A stretch of 64,000 nucleotides of DNA, from NCBI RefSeq assembly GCF_001440405.1, contig NZ_LLXX01000173.1, positions 1-64,000 of the forward strand. Direction: 5' to 3'. Below the pieces are notes generated by a model that made no database searches, had not been told where the DNA came from, and saw only the letters and a list, made by a program, of their open reading frames with translations. Of this stretch, positions 50,498 through 57,651 are shown one piece after another. The position numbers and the translations under genes are program-made. Positions within the stretch are counted from its first letter, which is position 1. Every line of letters starts with the position of its first letter. Origin of the DNA: Bradyrhizobium valentinum (lineage in GTDB: Bacteria; Pseudomonadota; Alphaproteobacteria; Rhizobiales; Xanthobacteraceae).

Positions 50498-50709
50498 CAA
50501 TCCTCGCGCCCCTCAATCCGGTACGGGATGCGCCCGCCCTTGCTGCAAACATCGGCGACGGTCTCCCGGATCGGCACGCGGATCGATTGCGCGATCAGGT
50601 CGGCCTCGGCGGGGGTCAGTTTGCTGACGATCAGCTCGACCGTCGCCGTGCCATCGGTCTCGCGAAAAACCTGACAGTTGATCTCACGGCTCTGCATCTG
50701 TCCCGCCAT
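50497..50709 (-). CDS. Small phage protein, unknown function
   Basis: The product has 70 residues, no known domain. It contains an alternating hydrophobic beta-like stretch (TATVELIVSKLTPAEADLIAQ) and ends with R-I-P-Y-R-I-E-G-R-E-D. It overlaps both neighbours by a few bases, and its position in a tightly packed leftward operon supports expression. Confidence 0.55.
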   Translation of the reverse strand: MAGQMQSREINCQVFRETDGTATVELIVSKLTPAEADLIAQSIRVPIRETVADVCSKGGRIPYRIEGRED

Positions 50710-51028
50710 CGCCGGTCTCCTTCACAAGTAATCGGTCAACCACCGCGCCGATGATGCTCGACGGCTGGTTCTGGCTGTCGCGCGTGATGGCTCTGGCCAC
50801 CGTCTCAAGCGGGACGCCGTATTGCAGCGCCAGCGAGAGCAGGACCGCGCCATCGCGCGCGACCGCCTCGACGGCCTCGCCCGACTTGCCGCCGGTTATG
50901 AACACCTCGCCGAGCCTGCCGTCGTCGTAGTAGCCGACCGTCACCGCATGGTTGCGGTTCAATCCGCCGAACGGCAGGTCGAACGTTTCGGCGGCGCGGC
51001 GTGGCGGCAAAACGTTACGGTCAACCAT
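50684..51028 (-). CDS. TSCPD-domain protein (NrdJ C-terminal-like)
   Basis: The product has 114 residues. ETFDLPFGGLNRNHAVTVGYYDDGRLGEVFITGGKSGEAVEAVARDGAVLLSLALQYG has the G-R-L-x-E-[VI]-F...G-K-x-G-x-A core of TSCPD domains, found at the C terminus of B12-dependent ribonucleotide reductase and as free phage proteins. The role is not established; binding of a regulatory ligand or DNA is possible. The ATG at 51028 has GGAGG about 7 bases upstream (an ATG at 51031 is too close). Confidence 0.68.
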   Translation of the reverse strand: MVDRNVLPPRRAAETFDLPFGGLNRNHAVTVGYYDDGRLGEVFITGGKSGEAVEAVARDGAVLLSLALQYGVPLETVARAITRDSQNQPSSIIGAVVDRLLVKETGDGGTDAEP

Positions 51029-51308
51029 CATCGACCTCCGCAAGCGGCCAGCGCGTCCCGTCATAAACCAGCGTTGCCGGTCGCATCAGTTCGTTGCTGG
51101 CGTCCATCGCCACGGCGAGCGGCTGGACCTCGCTGCCCTTGATGAACGCCACATGCACATCGCGGCACCAGACTTGGACCGCGAAACGGTCGTGCTCATT
51201 GTTGGGATCACGACGCAGCGTCAGCGGCTCGCCTGCCTTCATCGCGGCCACGATGCCGCTGGCACCGGGCCGATGCTTCATGCCGACAATGGTGTAGAGG
51301 TTCTTCAT
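51021..51308 (-). CDS. HIRAN-like domain protein
   Basis: The product has 95 residues. YTIVGMKHRPGASGIVAAMKAGEPLTLRRDPNNEHDRFAVQVW has the L-x-x-R-D/E-P-x-N-x-x-D-x-x-A-V core of HIRAN domains, which in other proteins recognise DNA 3' ends or damaged DNA. The ATG at 51308 overlaps the preceding stop (ATGA). Its 3' end overlaps the start of the TSCPD gene. Standalone HIRAN proteins are frequent in phages and may assist recombination. Confidence 0.65.
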   Translation of the reverse strand: MKNLYTIVGMKHRPGASGIVAAMKAGEPLTLRRDPNNEHDRFAVQVWCRDVHVAFIKGSEVQPLAVAMDASNELMRPATLVYDGTRWPLAEVDDG

Positions 51309-51514
51309 CCGATCAACCATCGCGTGGCACCGAGGATCAGCGCGGCGGCGACGTTCGAACCGATGACGACCGCGAGCGCCGGGCCGATCCGCTCGAACAT
51401 CTTGCCGTAGTCCCAGCCGAGCAGGATGTAGACCGCAACGAGCAAGCCGCCCGCCATGATGATCCCCGCATCGAACAGGCCGAAATAGAAAACCAGCGTC
51501 GGATACCAGCTCAT
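51305..51514 (-). CDS. Small two-helix membrane protein
   Basis: The product has 69 residues and two hydrophobic helices (LFDAGIIMAGGLLVAVYILLGW and IGPALAVVIGSNVAAALILGA), N terminus MSWYPTLVFYFG. No family recognised. It is far from the tail/lysis end of the map and is in the early operon, so a superinfection-exclusion role is possible but unsupported. GAGGGAGATAGATC precedes the ATG. Confidence 0.6.
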   Translation of the reverse strand: MSWYPTLVFYFGLFDAGIIMAGGLLVAVYILLGWDYGKMFERIGPALAVVIGSNVAAALILGATRWLIG

Positions 51515-51529
51515 GATCTATCTCCCTCG

Positions 51530-51718
51530 CTAGGCGGCGACCGCTGCCGCTTTCGGTTTGCGCTGACGCTTTTCGCCTTCAAGCAAGGAGGAGAATTGCT
51601 TGATCGCGGCGGCTAGCTCATTCGCCTGCGCCTTGGTCGTGATAGCGGCGGTGATGTGCAGTTCGACCACCTCGTTTGCGGTATCGACGCGGATGTCGGT
51701 GCCCTTCGGAATTCTCAT
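51530..51718 (-). CDS. Small phage protein, unknown function
   Basis: The product has 62 residues (MRIPKGTDIRVDTANEVVEL..., ending in a K/R/A-rich tail). I chose the ATG at 51718, with GGAGAGACCG before it, over the longer frame, because a tiny gene (51715-51810) ends exactly at this start by ATGA overlap. No family recognised. Confidence 0.5.
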   Translation of the reverse strand: MRIPKGTDIRVDTANEVVELHITAAITTKAQANELAAAIKQFSSLLEGEKRQRKPKAAAVAA

Positions 51719-51810
51719 CGGTCTCTCCATGTTCGCCAGAAGTATCTGGCATTGCTCAATAGCCACGCGCCGCCCATCGCCGCGAACGGGATGAGCTGCT
51801 CGCGGGTCAC
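51715..51810 (-). CDS. Tiny phage ORF (31 aa), GTG start
   Basis: Reads VTREQLIPFAAMGGAWLLSN and then a short R/W-rich end (YFWRTWRDR). AAGGGA lies 7-8 bases upstream of the GTG, and the stop overlaps the next ATG (ATGA). The spacing and overlap pattern are those of real genes in this operon, but 31 codons is too short to be sure. Confidence 0.4.
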   Translation of the reverse strand: MTREQLIPFAAMGGAWLLSNARYFWRTWRDR

Positions 51811-51838
51811 CGCCGTCCCTTCTTGACGCGCGGCGCGC

Positions 51839-51952
51839 CTATCGGCTTGGTCTGAAGCTTGACGACGTCTTGACCTTCTTCCGCGCGGCAAAGTTCTGCT
51901 CGCGCATCTCGCGCAGCCGCATCTCGTTTTTACCGATCTTCGATTTGGTCAT
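51839..51952 (-). CDS. Tiny, highly charged phage protein (37 aa)
   Basis: Reads MTKSKIGKNEMRLREMREQN followed by a basic end (FAARKKVKTSSSFRPSR). AGGAGG is placed 7 bases before the ATG, the strongest ribosome site in this operon. It overlaps the preceding gene's stop by four bases. No family recognised; a nucleic-acid-binding role would suit the charge. Confidence 0.5.
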   Translation of the reverse strand: MTKSKIGKNEMRLREMREQNFAARKKVKTSSSFRPSR

Positions 51953-52203
51953 GTTCGCCTCCTGCGGTAGCGGCGGGCGTATCGACGCCGCCGGAAATGT
52001 TTGCGATGCCGCCGCTTTGGCCGAACCTCTGTCACGACGGCGGTCTCCGCTGCGGCGGTGACCGGCGGCGGCGCAACGTTCTCGCGCAGCACGATGCGCC
52101 GGTCCCATAGTGCGCTGAAGCTTTCGCCCTCATTGGCCGCCGCCAGGGCGGGCGCGGCGATGGCGCAGGCGAGGGCTTGCAGGAGGGCGCGGCGAGCGAT
52201 CAT
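51949..52203 (-). CDS. Small secreted/periplasmic phage protein with Arg/His-rich tail
   Basis: The product has 84 residues. MIARRALLQALACAIAAPALAAANEG is a signal peptide (twin arginine near the start, A-L-A-A cleavage). The C-terminal third is extremely basic (RPKRRHRKHFRRRRYARRYR). No family recognised. The ATG at 52203 overlaps the previous stop. An exported basic protein in an early phage operon is unusual. Confidence 0.5.
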   Translation of the reverse strand: MIARRALLQALACAIAAPALAAANEGESFSALWDRRIVLRENVAPPPVTAAAETAVVTEVRPKRRHRKHFRRRRYARRYRRRRT

Positions 52204-52430
52204 CGCTTGCGGCCCATGATGACGACAAAATTGCAGCCCTGCGCCGCGATGTCGGTGACGGCCTTGCACTGGTCGCAGGTGCCCTTGGTGTGAAACTTGT
52301 TCGGCGTGCTGATGGTCAGGCGCGCGCCGCAGCCCGCGCAGGAGAACTTCTGATGAACCTCATGGCCCATCAGCGCGATCTCTTTCGCCTTGGCTGCAAC
52401 ATCGACCAGCGGGAAATCCTGATGTCTCAT
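52200..52430 (-). CDS. Small zinc-ribbon phage protein
   Basis: The product has 76 residues. CAGCGARLTISTPNKFHTKGTCDQC gives the C-x-x-C...C-x-x-C of a zinc ribbon. N terminus MRHQDFPLVDVAAKAKEIAL. The ATG at 52430 overlaps the preceding stop (ATGA). Role unknown, possibly nucleic-acid binding. Confidence 0.6.
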   Translation of the reverse strand: MRHQDFPLVDVAAKAKEIALMGHEVHQKFSCAGCGARLTISTPNKFHTKGTCDQCKAVTDIAAQGCNFVVIMGRKR

Positions 52431-52705
52431 CGGCGCTTCTCCACATACTGTTTCGCCAGCATCGACGACGCCCAATCGCGGTCCATGTGGCCGCCGTCCA
52501 TCATTCCGTTGCGCCTGCCGTGCCAGTAGCTGCGGCTGCGGTTGTCGCCGCAGGGGAAGTTCTCGCGGCCATCGAGATAGCCCTCGACGATCTCGTCACT
52601 GTCGAGCGTTGCGAGCGCGCCCAGCGTGCAGACCGGCTGCCGGTGCAGCAGCCGGTCGAGTACCTGCCGCGCGTCAGGCGTGAGGTTGTGGTTCGAGTGC
52701 ACCAT
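52427..52705 (-). CDS. Small phage protein, unknown function
   Basis: The product has 92 residues (MVHSNHNLTPDARQVLDRLL ..., ending AKQYVEKRR). The ATG at 52705 is chosen because GGCGAGG is upstream; an in-frame ATG at 52720 lacks a site. Contains D-S-D-E-I-V-E-G-Y-L-D-G-R. No family recognised. It overlaps the neighbours at both ends. Confidence 0.5.
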   Translation of the reverse strand: MVHSNHNLTPDARQVLDRLLHRQPVCTLGALATLDSDEIVEGYLDGRENFPCGDNRSRSYWHGRRNGMMDGGHMDRDWASSMLAKQYVEKRR

Positions 52706-53069
52706 CTTTGGCCTCGCCATAGTCGATGGGGTCCAATCCGCGATACCGGCCACGCTCATCGGCGGGCGGCGCGCTCGGCGCAGGCAGTTCATCGAGGCGA
52801 ATGGCGTCGCGCTCGGCCAGCTCGCGCTCGGCGGCGTGGTACTTGTGCAGGCCGGTCACCAAGTTCGCGCCGGTCTGGTCGAGCAGGATTTTGATCTGCT
52901 CGGCTCTCCGCATGTAATTGTCGCGCTCGCGCTGCAAGGTCGAGCAGCGGCGGGTCAACTGCTCGCGCTCGAATTCCATCACCGACAGCGTGTGCCGAAA
53001 GCTCTCGTTCTCGGCGAGCAGCATCTGCACTTGGCTTTCGAGCGCCGAGATTTCGTTGGTCAGGTTCAT
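52674..53069 (-). CDS. Coiled-coil phage protein
   Basis: The product has 131 residues. Residues ~1-60 form a heptad-rich helix (EISALESQVQMLLAENESFRHTL...), and the rest is acidic and proline-rich (LPAPSAPPADERGRYRGLD). No family recognised. GGAGAACCG lies before the ATG. Part of the leftward early operon. Confidence 0.55.
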   Translation of the reverse strand: MNLTNEISALESQVQMLLAENESFRHTLSVMEFEREQLTRRCSTLQRERDNYMRRAEQIKILLDQTGANLVTGLHKYHAAERELAERDAIRLDELPAPSAPPADERGRYRGLDPIDYGEAKDGALEPQPHA

Positions 53070-53091
53070 CAGTCGGTTCTCCTTCGGTTGG

Positions 53092-53505
53092 TTAAGTCGG
53101 GCCAGTCAGCAGCAGCGGCATCCTGCCGCCCTTGTAGGCGTCGGCGATCTGCGGGCGGATGGTCTCGCTGACCGTCTGCCCGGTCGGCATGACGATGTGA
53201 GGCATGAATGCATCCTCGAACGTCTCAATGCCGCTATCGATGGACACCAGCTTGGACTTGATGGTCAGAAACAGCGCGCGCCAGCGCTCGCGGTGGTGCT
53301 TCTGCGTCCTCGCGTCGTCGCCCTTGGTGAGCGGCAGCGAGAACCGGATGCGCCGACTGTTGCACTCGAACGCGATGGACGCGCCGGTCTCATGGACCGC
53401 ATAGGCGAACGCGGTCGCGCCAAACCGGGCGAGCGTGGTTTCGATCTCGATGCGGGTCTGGGGGACCGGCACCTTGGTATCGACGGCATATTTGGTGCGC
53501 TTCAT
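53092..53505 (-). CDS. Conserved-type phage protein of unknown function
   Basis: The product has 137 residues (MKRTKYAVDTKVPVPQTRIEIE..., ending GGRMPLLLTGPT). The central E-T-G-A-S-I-A-F-E-C-N-S-R-R-I-R-F-S-L-P pattern and R-T-Q-K-H-H-R-E-R-W-R-A-L-F-L-T-I-K-S-K-L are familiar from small proteins next to DnaA-like and RecT genes in rhizobial prophages, but I know no function. The ATG overlaps the stop of the DnaA-like gene. Confidence 0.6.
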   Translation of the reverse strand: MKRTKYAVDTKVPVPQTRIEIETTLARFGATAFAYAVHETGASIAFECNSRRIRFSLPLTKGDDARTQKHHRERWRALFLTIKSKLVSIDSGIETFEDAFMPHIVMPTGQTVSETIRPQIADAYKGGRMPLLLTGPT

Positions 53506-53894
53506 CGGTCGATCACCCGGCGAACGATGGCCTCGAAGCGCTCGACGCCAACGGCGACGGCGGAATGCTTGCGGTTGAAGGCGTCCGCGAGCTGATGGAA
53601 CGTCGCGCCAGTGGCGACCCGCGCGAACGCCATGATCTTGTGGCGCTTGTCGGTTTTCTCGCGATTGTTGTCGCGCGCAAGGATGTCATCGACCGGGATG
53701 TCGAAGGCAATCGCGCCGAGCTTGATGACGACGGCGCAGTGCTTGTGCCATTTGCGATTGCCGACCTCGCGCCGGTACTCGCGCTCCATCCAGGTATAGC
53801 GGTCAATGTCGTCGTGGTGGTGCGCCGCATCGGGCGCGGCATGGGGAGAGTTGTGGCGGTCGTAGTTGCCAACGCAAACGAGAACTTCAGTCAT
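53502..53894 (-). CDS. DnaA domain IV-like DNA-binding protein
   Basis: The product has 130 residues. The C-terminal ~70 residues (IPVDDILARDNNREKTDKRH, MAFARVATGATFHQLADAFNRKHSAVAVGVERF) match the DnaA domain IV layout: a basic loop, then a helix-turn-helix ending with the 'F-x-R-x-H-S/T-x-V' element that contacts DnaA boxes. The ATPase domain is absent and the N terminus is His/Asp-rich. It could bind phage or host DnaA-box-like sites to steer replication. It overlaps the RecT-like gene by 4 bases. Confidence 0.72.
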   Translation of the reverse strand: MTEVLVCVGNYDRHNSPHAAPDAAHHHDDIDRYTWMEREYRREVGNRKWHKHCAVVIKLGAIAFDIPVDDILARDNNREKTDKRHKIMAFARVATGATFHQLADAFNRKHSAVAVGVERFEAIVRRVIDR

Positions 53895-54886
53895 GTATCG
53901 GCCGCCTTCATCGGGATGTCGCCGGGGAATTGCTCGGTCGCTTCGCTGGGTTGCTCAATGGTGGTGCCAGCGCCCGATGTCTCGGGCTCGGCGACGACCT
54001 TCTCAGGCTCGGGCTCCGATTTCTTTCGCGATCTCGATGGTTTGGCCTCGGCAGGCGGGGCGGCCTGCGATGCGCTCGCGGCAATCGATGCCTCGATACC
54101 GGCCAGCGCCTTCTCCGCGCCGCTGAAGCCTTCGGCGGATGGACCGCGCAGCCGCGCCGAAAGCTTGGGCGAGACATCCTTGGCGATGTCGGACGCGACC
54201 GTGAACCCGGCGTCCTCCATCTCGTCGCGGCCATACATGCCCGCGATGACATCGGGGCAGTACATCCGCGCCCAATCGCGGCTCATGTTGTAGAACAGTT
54301 GCAGGTCGGGCTTCTTGTCCCAGAGCGGCGAGCCCTTCACCTTGCCCTTCTCGTTGTGGCCCGGATGCAGCTTGCCGAGCGTGAACTGATCCGGGTCGGC
54401 ATCGAGCGGCGGGAAATAGCGCGGCTCGGTCTCGCCCTTGAAGGTCGCCCATACCCGGCACCTGCGCGCATCGCCGCTGCCTTCATAGCCGACCTGCAAT
54501 CGCGTCGTGATCGGCGCGCGGGCCTCGATGATCGCGTGAAAGAACTGGCTCTCATAGGCGACGCGCTGGACCTTCTGGCCGTTGACCCATTGCTCGACAA
54601 CGTAGGACCAGTTCGCCAGAGCGAGCGGCGAGATACCGAGTTCTTGCGCACGGAGATTGTTGGCGAAGCACATGCCGACATTGCCCTGCATGTGCGGCGG
54701 GATCATCGGGCCAGCCGTCGCCATCAGCTTCGCGGCATCGACCATGTCGCGCAGGTTGGCGTAATCGACGCCGCCGCCCTTGAACAGTTGCACCGCCTCG
54801 GTACGCTCGCTGACGATTTTCTCGGCGTCGCCGCGCATCAGGTCGCCCTTGGTCACGCGCTCCGCAGTGATGGTGGTGTCGGACAT
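53891..54886 (-). CDS. RecT-like single-strand annealing recombinase
   Basis: The product has 331 residues. LRDMVDAAKLMATAGPMIPPHMQGNVGMCFANNLRAQELGISPLALANWSYVV and a later ALWDKKPDLQLFYNMSRDWARMYCPDVIAGMYG (both given in part) have the helix-rich core of the RecT/Redbeta family as found in rhizobial phages. The C-terminal ~90 residues are a low-complexity K/E/P tail. Together with the nuclease gene upstream it forms a two-component homologous recombination module. Overlaps the nuclease gene by one base. Confidence 0.75.
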   Translation of the reverse strand: MSDTTITAERVTKGDLMRGDAEKIVSERTEAVQLFKGGGVDYANLRDMVDAAKLMATAGPMIPPHMQGNVGMCFANNLRAQELGISPLALANWSYVVEQWVNGQKVQRVAYESQFFHAIIEARAPITTRLQVGYEGSGDARRCRVWATFKGETEPRYFPPLDADPDQFTLGKLHPGHNEKGKVKGSPLWDKKPDLQLFYNMSRDWARMYCPDVIAGMYGRDEMEDAGFTVASDIAKDVSPKLSARLRGPSAEGFSGAEKALAGIEASIAASASQAAPPAEAKPSRSRKKSEPEPEKVVAEPETSGAGTTIEQPSEATEQFPGDIPMKAADT

Positions 54887-55812
54887 CAGGCGGCCTCCCT
54901 TAGCTGGTAGTTGATCCGGTCATCGACCGACTTCCGATACCAGTCCGGCAGGTCGATATATTCGGCGTCGGCGTGGTCATCGCCGGGGCCGGGCCAGTGC
55001 TTGGCCTCGTAGCATTCCATGAAGGTACGCAGCGCCAGCTCGTTCTGCTTTTCGCCGCGCAGCAAATCCTCGTCGCGCAGGGTCTGGACGCGGACGCAAT
55101 AGGGCGGGTTCTTCTCGACCCAGACCAGCGTGAATGACGACGCCGGTATGCCGAGCGCGCGCGCGGCCTCAAGGATCATCGCGCCCTGCATGTGATAGCC
55201 GTAGTTGATGATCGACCGCTGGCAGTCGCGATACAGCACGCTCTCGGTCGTTTTCAGATCGACGAAGTCGCCGCTGTCATTCGGGATGTTGTCCGGGCGC
55301 GCCTTGATCCAGTAGCCGTGCTTCTTCCAGAACAGCGAGCGCTCGACATCACCGGCCAGCAAGCCCTGCATCACCATCGGGTGCTTGCCGAGCGCCAGCA
55401 TCATGCCCTTGGCCTGCTCGACATCGTCCATCGAGACGACGGACTGACCGCGTTCCCGCGCATCAGCCATCCATTTGATGCAGGTCTTGTTGGCGTGGTG
55501 CCAGTCGCGACCATCTGGCGCACGCTCGGGCCGGATGATGTACCGGCTCTCGTTGAAGGGCACGCCCTCAATAAGCAGGTGCAGCAATCGACCGAGCCGG
55601 TAGGCATCGGTTTCCTTCTGGATGATGCGGTTCGGGTTGAACGCAGCTCTGGCGAAGAAATGTGCGGGCGACTTCTCGTCGATGCCCCGCAGCATTGAGG
55701 AGGAAACCGAGACGCCATCGCAGATGTCGGCGCGATGGTAGTCATCCAGCGGGATGTGGCGGTAAATCCCTGGCGCAGCGATGCGCTGACCGTTCCATGG
55801 CATCGACTGCAT
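54886..55812 (-). CDS. RecE-like PD-(D/E)XK exonuclease
   Basis: The product has 308 residues. N terminus GIYRHIPLDDYHRADICDGVSVSSSMLRGIDEKSPAHFF is typical of the exodeoxyribonuclease VIII/DUF3799 family. Core motif: KARPDNIPNDSGDFVDLKTTE has D...D-x-K. GYHMQGAMILEAAR matches the Q-x-x-x-Y/ QxxxY-like helix. It degrades one strand from double-strand ends to give RecT a substrate. First gene of the leftward operon. GGAGGATCGC precedes the ATG. Confidence 0.82.
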   Translation of the reverse strand: MQSMPWNGQRIAAPGIYRHIPLDDYHRADICDGVSVSSSMLRGIDEKSPAHFFARAAFNPNRIIQKETDAYRLGRLLHLLIEGVPFNESRYIIRPERAPDGRDWHHANKTCIKWMADARERGQSVVSMDDVEQAKGMMLALGKHPMVMQGLLAGDVERSLFWKKHGYWIKARPDNIPNDSGDFVDLKTTESVLYRDCQRSIINYGYHMQGAMILEAARALGIPASSFTLVWVEKNPPYCVRVQTLRDEDLLRGEKQNELALRTFMECYEAKHWPGPGDDHADAEYIDLPDWYRKSVDDRINYQLREAA

Positions 55813-56256
55813 TGCGCGATCCTCCCGAATAGCGGTTGGTCAAACCTCGCCCGTTGAGCGGCGCGCGTCGGCGCACCGTTCTGGGACAGGTCTGATGATC
55901 GTCGTTCTATTTGGTCCGCGTTGTGCGCGCTGCGGTTGGCAGGTCCGTCCACCAACTTGCGCGGTTACGATGAGCGTTTCTGTTTTTCGCTGTGCTCAAC
56001 CGTACCGCGTTATCAAAATTCGATTGCCTGCAACTGTCAATCGTGCCGGAGAAAAATAGCTTCCGGTTCCGATCTGCATCGTTTGAATGAGAAAAATCGT
56101 TTTGCAATTCGTCGGTAGTAAAAATCTATCCGCGATTGTTCGCGCGAATAATCTCTTTCCGGTTCCTGCAAATAGTTTCCGGTGTCTTGTAGCGCGCGGC
56201 AAAAAACAGTGTCTACAAGGTGAGCGCTCCGATTTTGAAAAACGGGATCGCTCATC
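55813..56256. promoter_or_regulatory. Divergent early control region of the prophage (AT-rich, repeated TTCCGGTTCC)
   Basis: There are 444 bases between the divergent recombination and GcrA/replication operons, visibly the AT-richest part of the phage. TTCCGGTTCC occurs at 56061-56070 and 56158-56167, and the variant TTCCGGTGTC at 56178-56187, all in one orientation. They could be operator sites or iterons of an origin. No protein gene recognised; a 66-codon minus-strand frame at 55907-56107 has no support. No repressor gene is in this space. Confidence 0.55.
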
Positions 56257-56703
56257 ATGACCGATGCAATCTGGTCGGACCCAGCCAAACTCAAACAACT
56301 GATTGAGCTGTTCGACAGCGGCGTGACGGTGCAGAGCATCGCGGACACGCTCGATGTGAGCCGCAACGCTGTATGCGGAAAGATCGCGCGGCTCGGGTTG
56401 AAGCGCGAGAAGAAATCTCCGGAAGCGAAGCCGACGCCAGCGCTGACACCAGCGGCACCGCCGCAGCCTGCGCCTATTGTCGTTGCCGCTGGCGCGTCGC
56501 CGACCTTCACGCCGAGGCCGATCAGCGCAAGCCCGGTCGGCAAGCCTGTCTCGATCATCCGTGTCCGAAAAAATCAGTGCCGCGCGCCGCTCGATGAAAG
56601 GGGCGGCGACGGCCTGACGATGTTCTGTGGTGCGCCAAAGCTGGCGGGCTCGTCCTATTGCGAGATGCACCACGGGATATTCCACACCCACCGCCAGCAC
56701 TGA
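56257..56703 (+). CDS. Phage-encoded GcrA-family cell cycle regulator
   Basis: The product has 148 residues. The N-terminal helix-turn-helix (IWSDPAKLKQLIELFDSGVTVQSIADTLDVSRNAVCGKIARLGL) and the C-terminal cysteine/histidine motif (CRAPLDERGGDGLTMFCGAP... SYCEMHHGI) are both ends of the GcrA family, with an A/P-rich linker between. Host GcrA binds sigma-70 holoenzyme at CcrM-methylated promoters in alphaproteobacteria. A phage copy at the head of the rightward operon probably redirects RNA polymerase or activates phage promoters. First gene after the control region. Confidence 0.85.
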   Translation: MTDAIWSDPAKLKQLIELFDSGVTVQSIADTLDVSRNAVCGKIARLGLKREKKSPEAKPTPALTPAAPPQPAPIVVAAGASPTFTPRPISASPVGKPVSIIRVRKNQCRAPLDERGGDGLTMFCGAPKLAGSSYCEMHHGIFHTHRQH

Positions 56704-56728
56704 CCCAGCAACGAAAGGAAGCGACTGA

Positions 56729-57100
56729 ATGGCGAAGTCAGCCAAATCGACCAACGACTTTGAGCCGGAAGTGGTGCAGGAAATCCTCGCCAAGATCGAC
56801 GGCTTTCATGCCGATCTCGACAGCGAGCGCGGTCAATCGATGTCGCGCTGCCGCAACATCCGCGAGAGCATTTCCAACTGCTACAAGGAAGCGAAGGCGC
56901 GCGGCATCCCGACCAAGGAGCTGCGCTCGCTGGTCAAGATCAGGGTCAACGAGGCGAAGAACCGCGACATCTACGAGGAGCTTGAAGCTGATCAGCAGCA
57001 AGTCCTCTCGATGCTCGCCACCGCCGAGGGCGTCAAAGACCTGCCGCTCTGGCGCGCCGCATCGGTCGGAACGCAGTCAGCGCATCCATCGATGCAATGA
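56729..57100 (+). CDS. GapR-like (DUF2312-type) DNA-binding protein
   Basis: The product has 123 residues. MSRCRNIRESISNCYKEAKARGIPTKELRSLVKIRVNEAKNRDIYEELEADQQQVLSML has the 'I...Y-x-E-A-K-x-x-G-x-x-x-K-x-L-R' core and helix lengths of GapR, a nucleoid protein that clamps overtwisted DNA ahead of forks. The similarity is to the motif, not proved by search. An N-terminal ~40-residue region is extra. It follows gcrA after 25 bases, and its stop overlaps the next ATG. Confidence 0.6.
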   Translation: MAKSAKSTNDFEPEVVQEILAKIDGFHADLDSERGQSMSRCRNIRESISNCYKEAKARGIPTKELRSLVKIRVNEAKNRDIYEELEADQQQVLSMLATAEGVKDLPLWRAASVGTQSAHPSMQ

Positions 57101-57651
57101 CGTACCTGCCGCGCATACTCGCGCTCGATCTCGCGGCGCGCGCCGGTTGGGCCTTGGCACCGTGCACCGCTGATGCGGTGCCGCGCTCGGGCTCAATCCG
57201 GTTCGCGCGCGAGGGCGCGAGCATGGCGGCAGTGTTCTCCGGCGCTCGGCAATGGCTCGCCGACTTCCTCGCTGTCGAGAAGGACATCCAGCTCATCGTA
57301 TTCGAAGGGCCGCTGACGCCGCAGCAGATGGGCGGCAAGACCAACATCAACACCATTCGCCAGCTCATCGGACTCGCCGCCGTGGTCGAGGAGCTGACCT
57401 ATACGCTGTCGGGCTATGACGTTCGCGAGGCGCGCGTCGCCGATGTGCGCGCGCATTTCATCGGCTCGAACCGGCACAAGCGCAAGGAAGCGAAAGACCT
57501 GACGGTCGCCGCATGCCTGCGGCTCGGCTGGTCGCCCTGCGACGACAACGCCGCCGATGCGTTGGCGCTTTGGCATTACCAAGCCTCGATCCTCAACCCC
57601 GCAATGTCCGTGCAGACTTCGCCGCTGTTCCGCCGGAGGATCAGCGGATGA
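57097..57651 (+). CDS. Phage RuvC-like Holliday junction resolvase
   Basis: The product has 184 residues. RNase-H-fold acidic positions: ILALDLAARAGWAL (D), IQLIVFEGPLTPQQ (E) and CDDNAADALALWHY (D-x-x-A-D-A). This is the RuvC-like group used by phages to clear branched DNA before packaging. It overlaps GapR-like and methylase genes (ATGA at both ends). It is distinct from the host ruvC at 42443. Confidence 0.82.
   Translation: MTYLPRILALDLAARAGWALAPCTADAVPRSGSIRFAREGASMAAVFSGARQWLADFLAVEKDIQLIVFEGPLTPQQMGGKTNINTIRQLIGLAAVVEELTYTLSGYDVREARVADVRAHFIGSNRHKRKEAKDLTVAACLRLGWSPCDDNAADALALWHYQASILNPAMSVQTSPLFRRRISG

Noticed and set aside
55907..56107. 66-codon minus-strand frame in the phage control region
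   Set aside because: No ribosome site or family match; the composition is that of regulatory DNA, so I do not call a repressor here.
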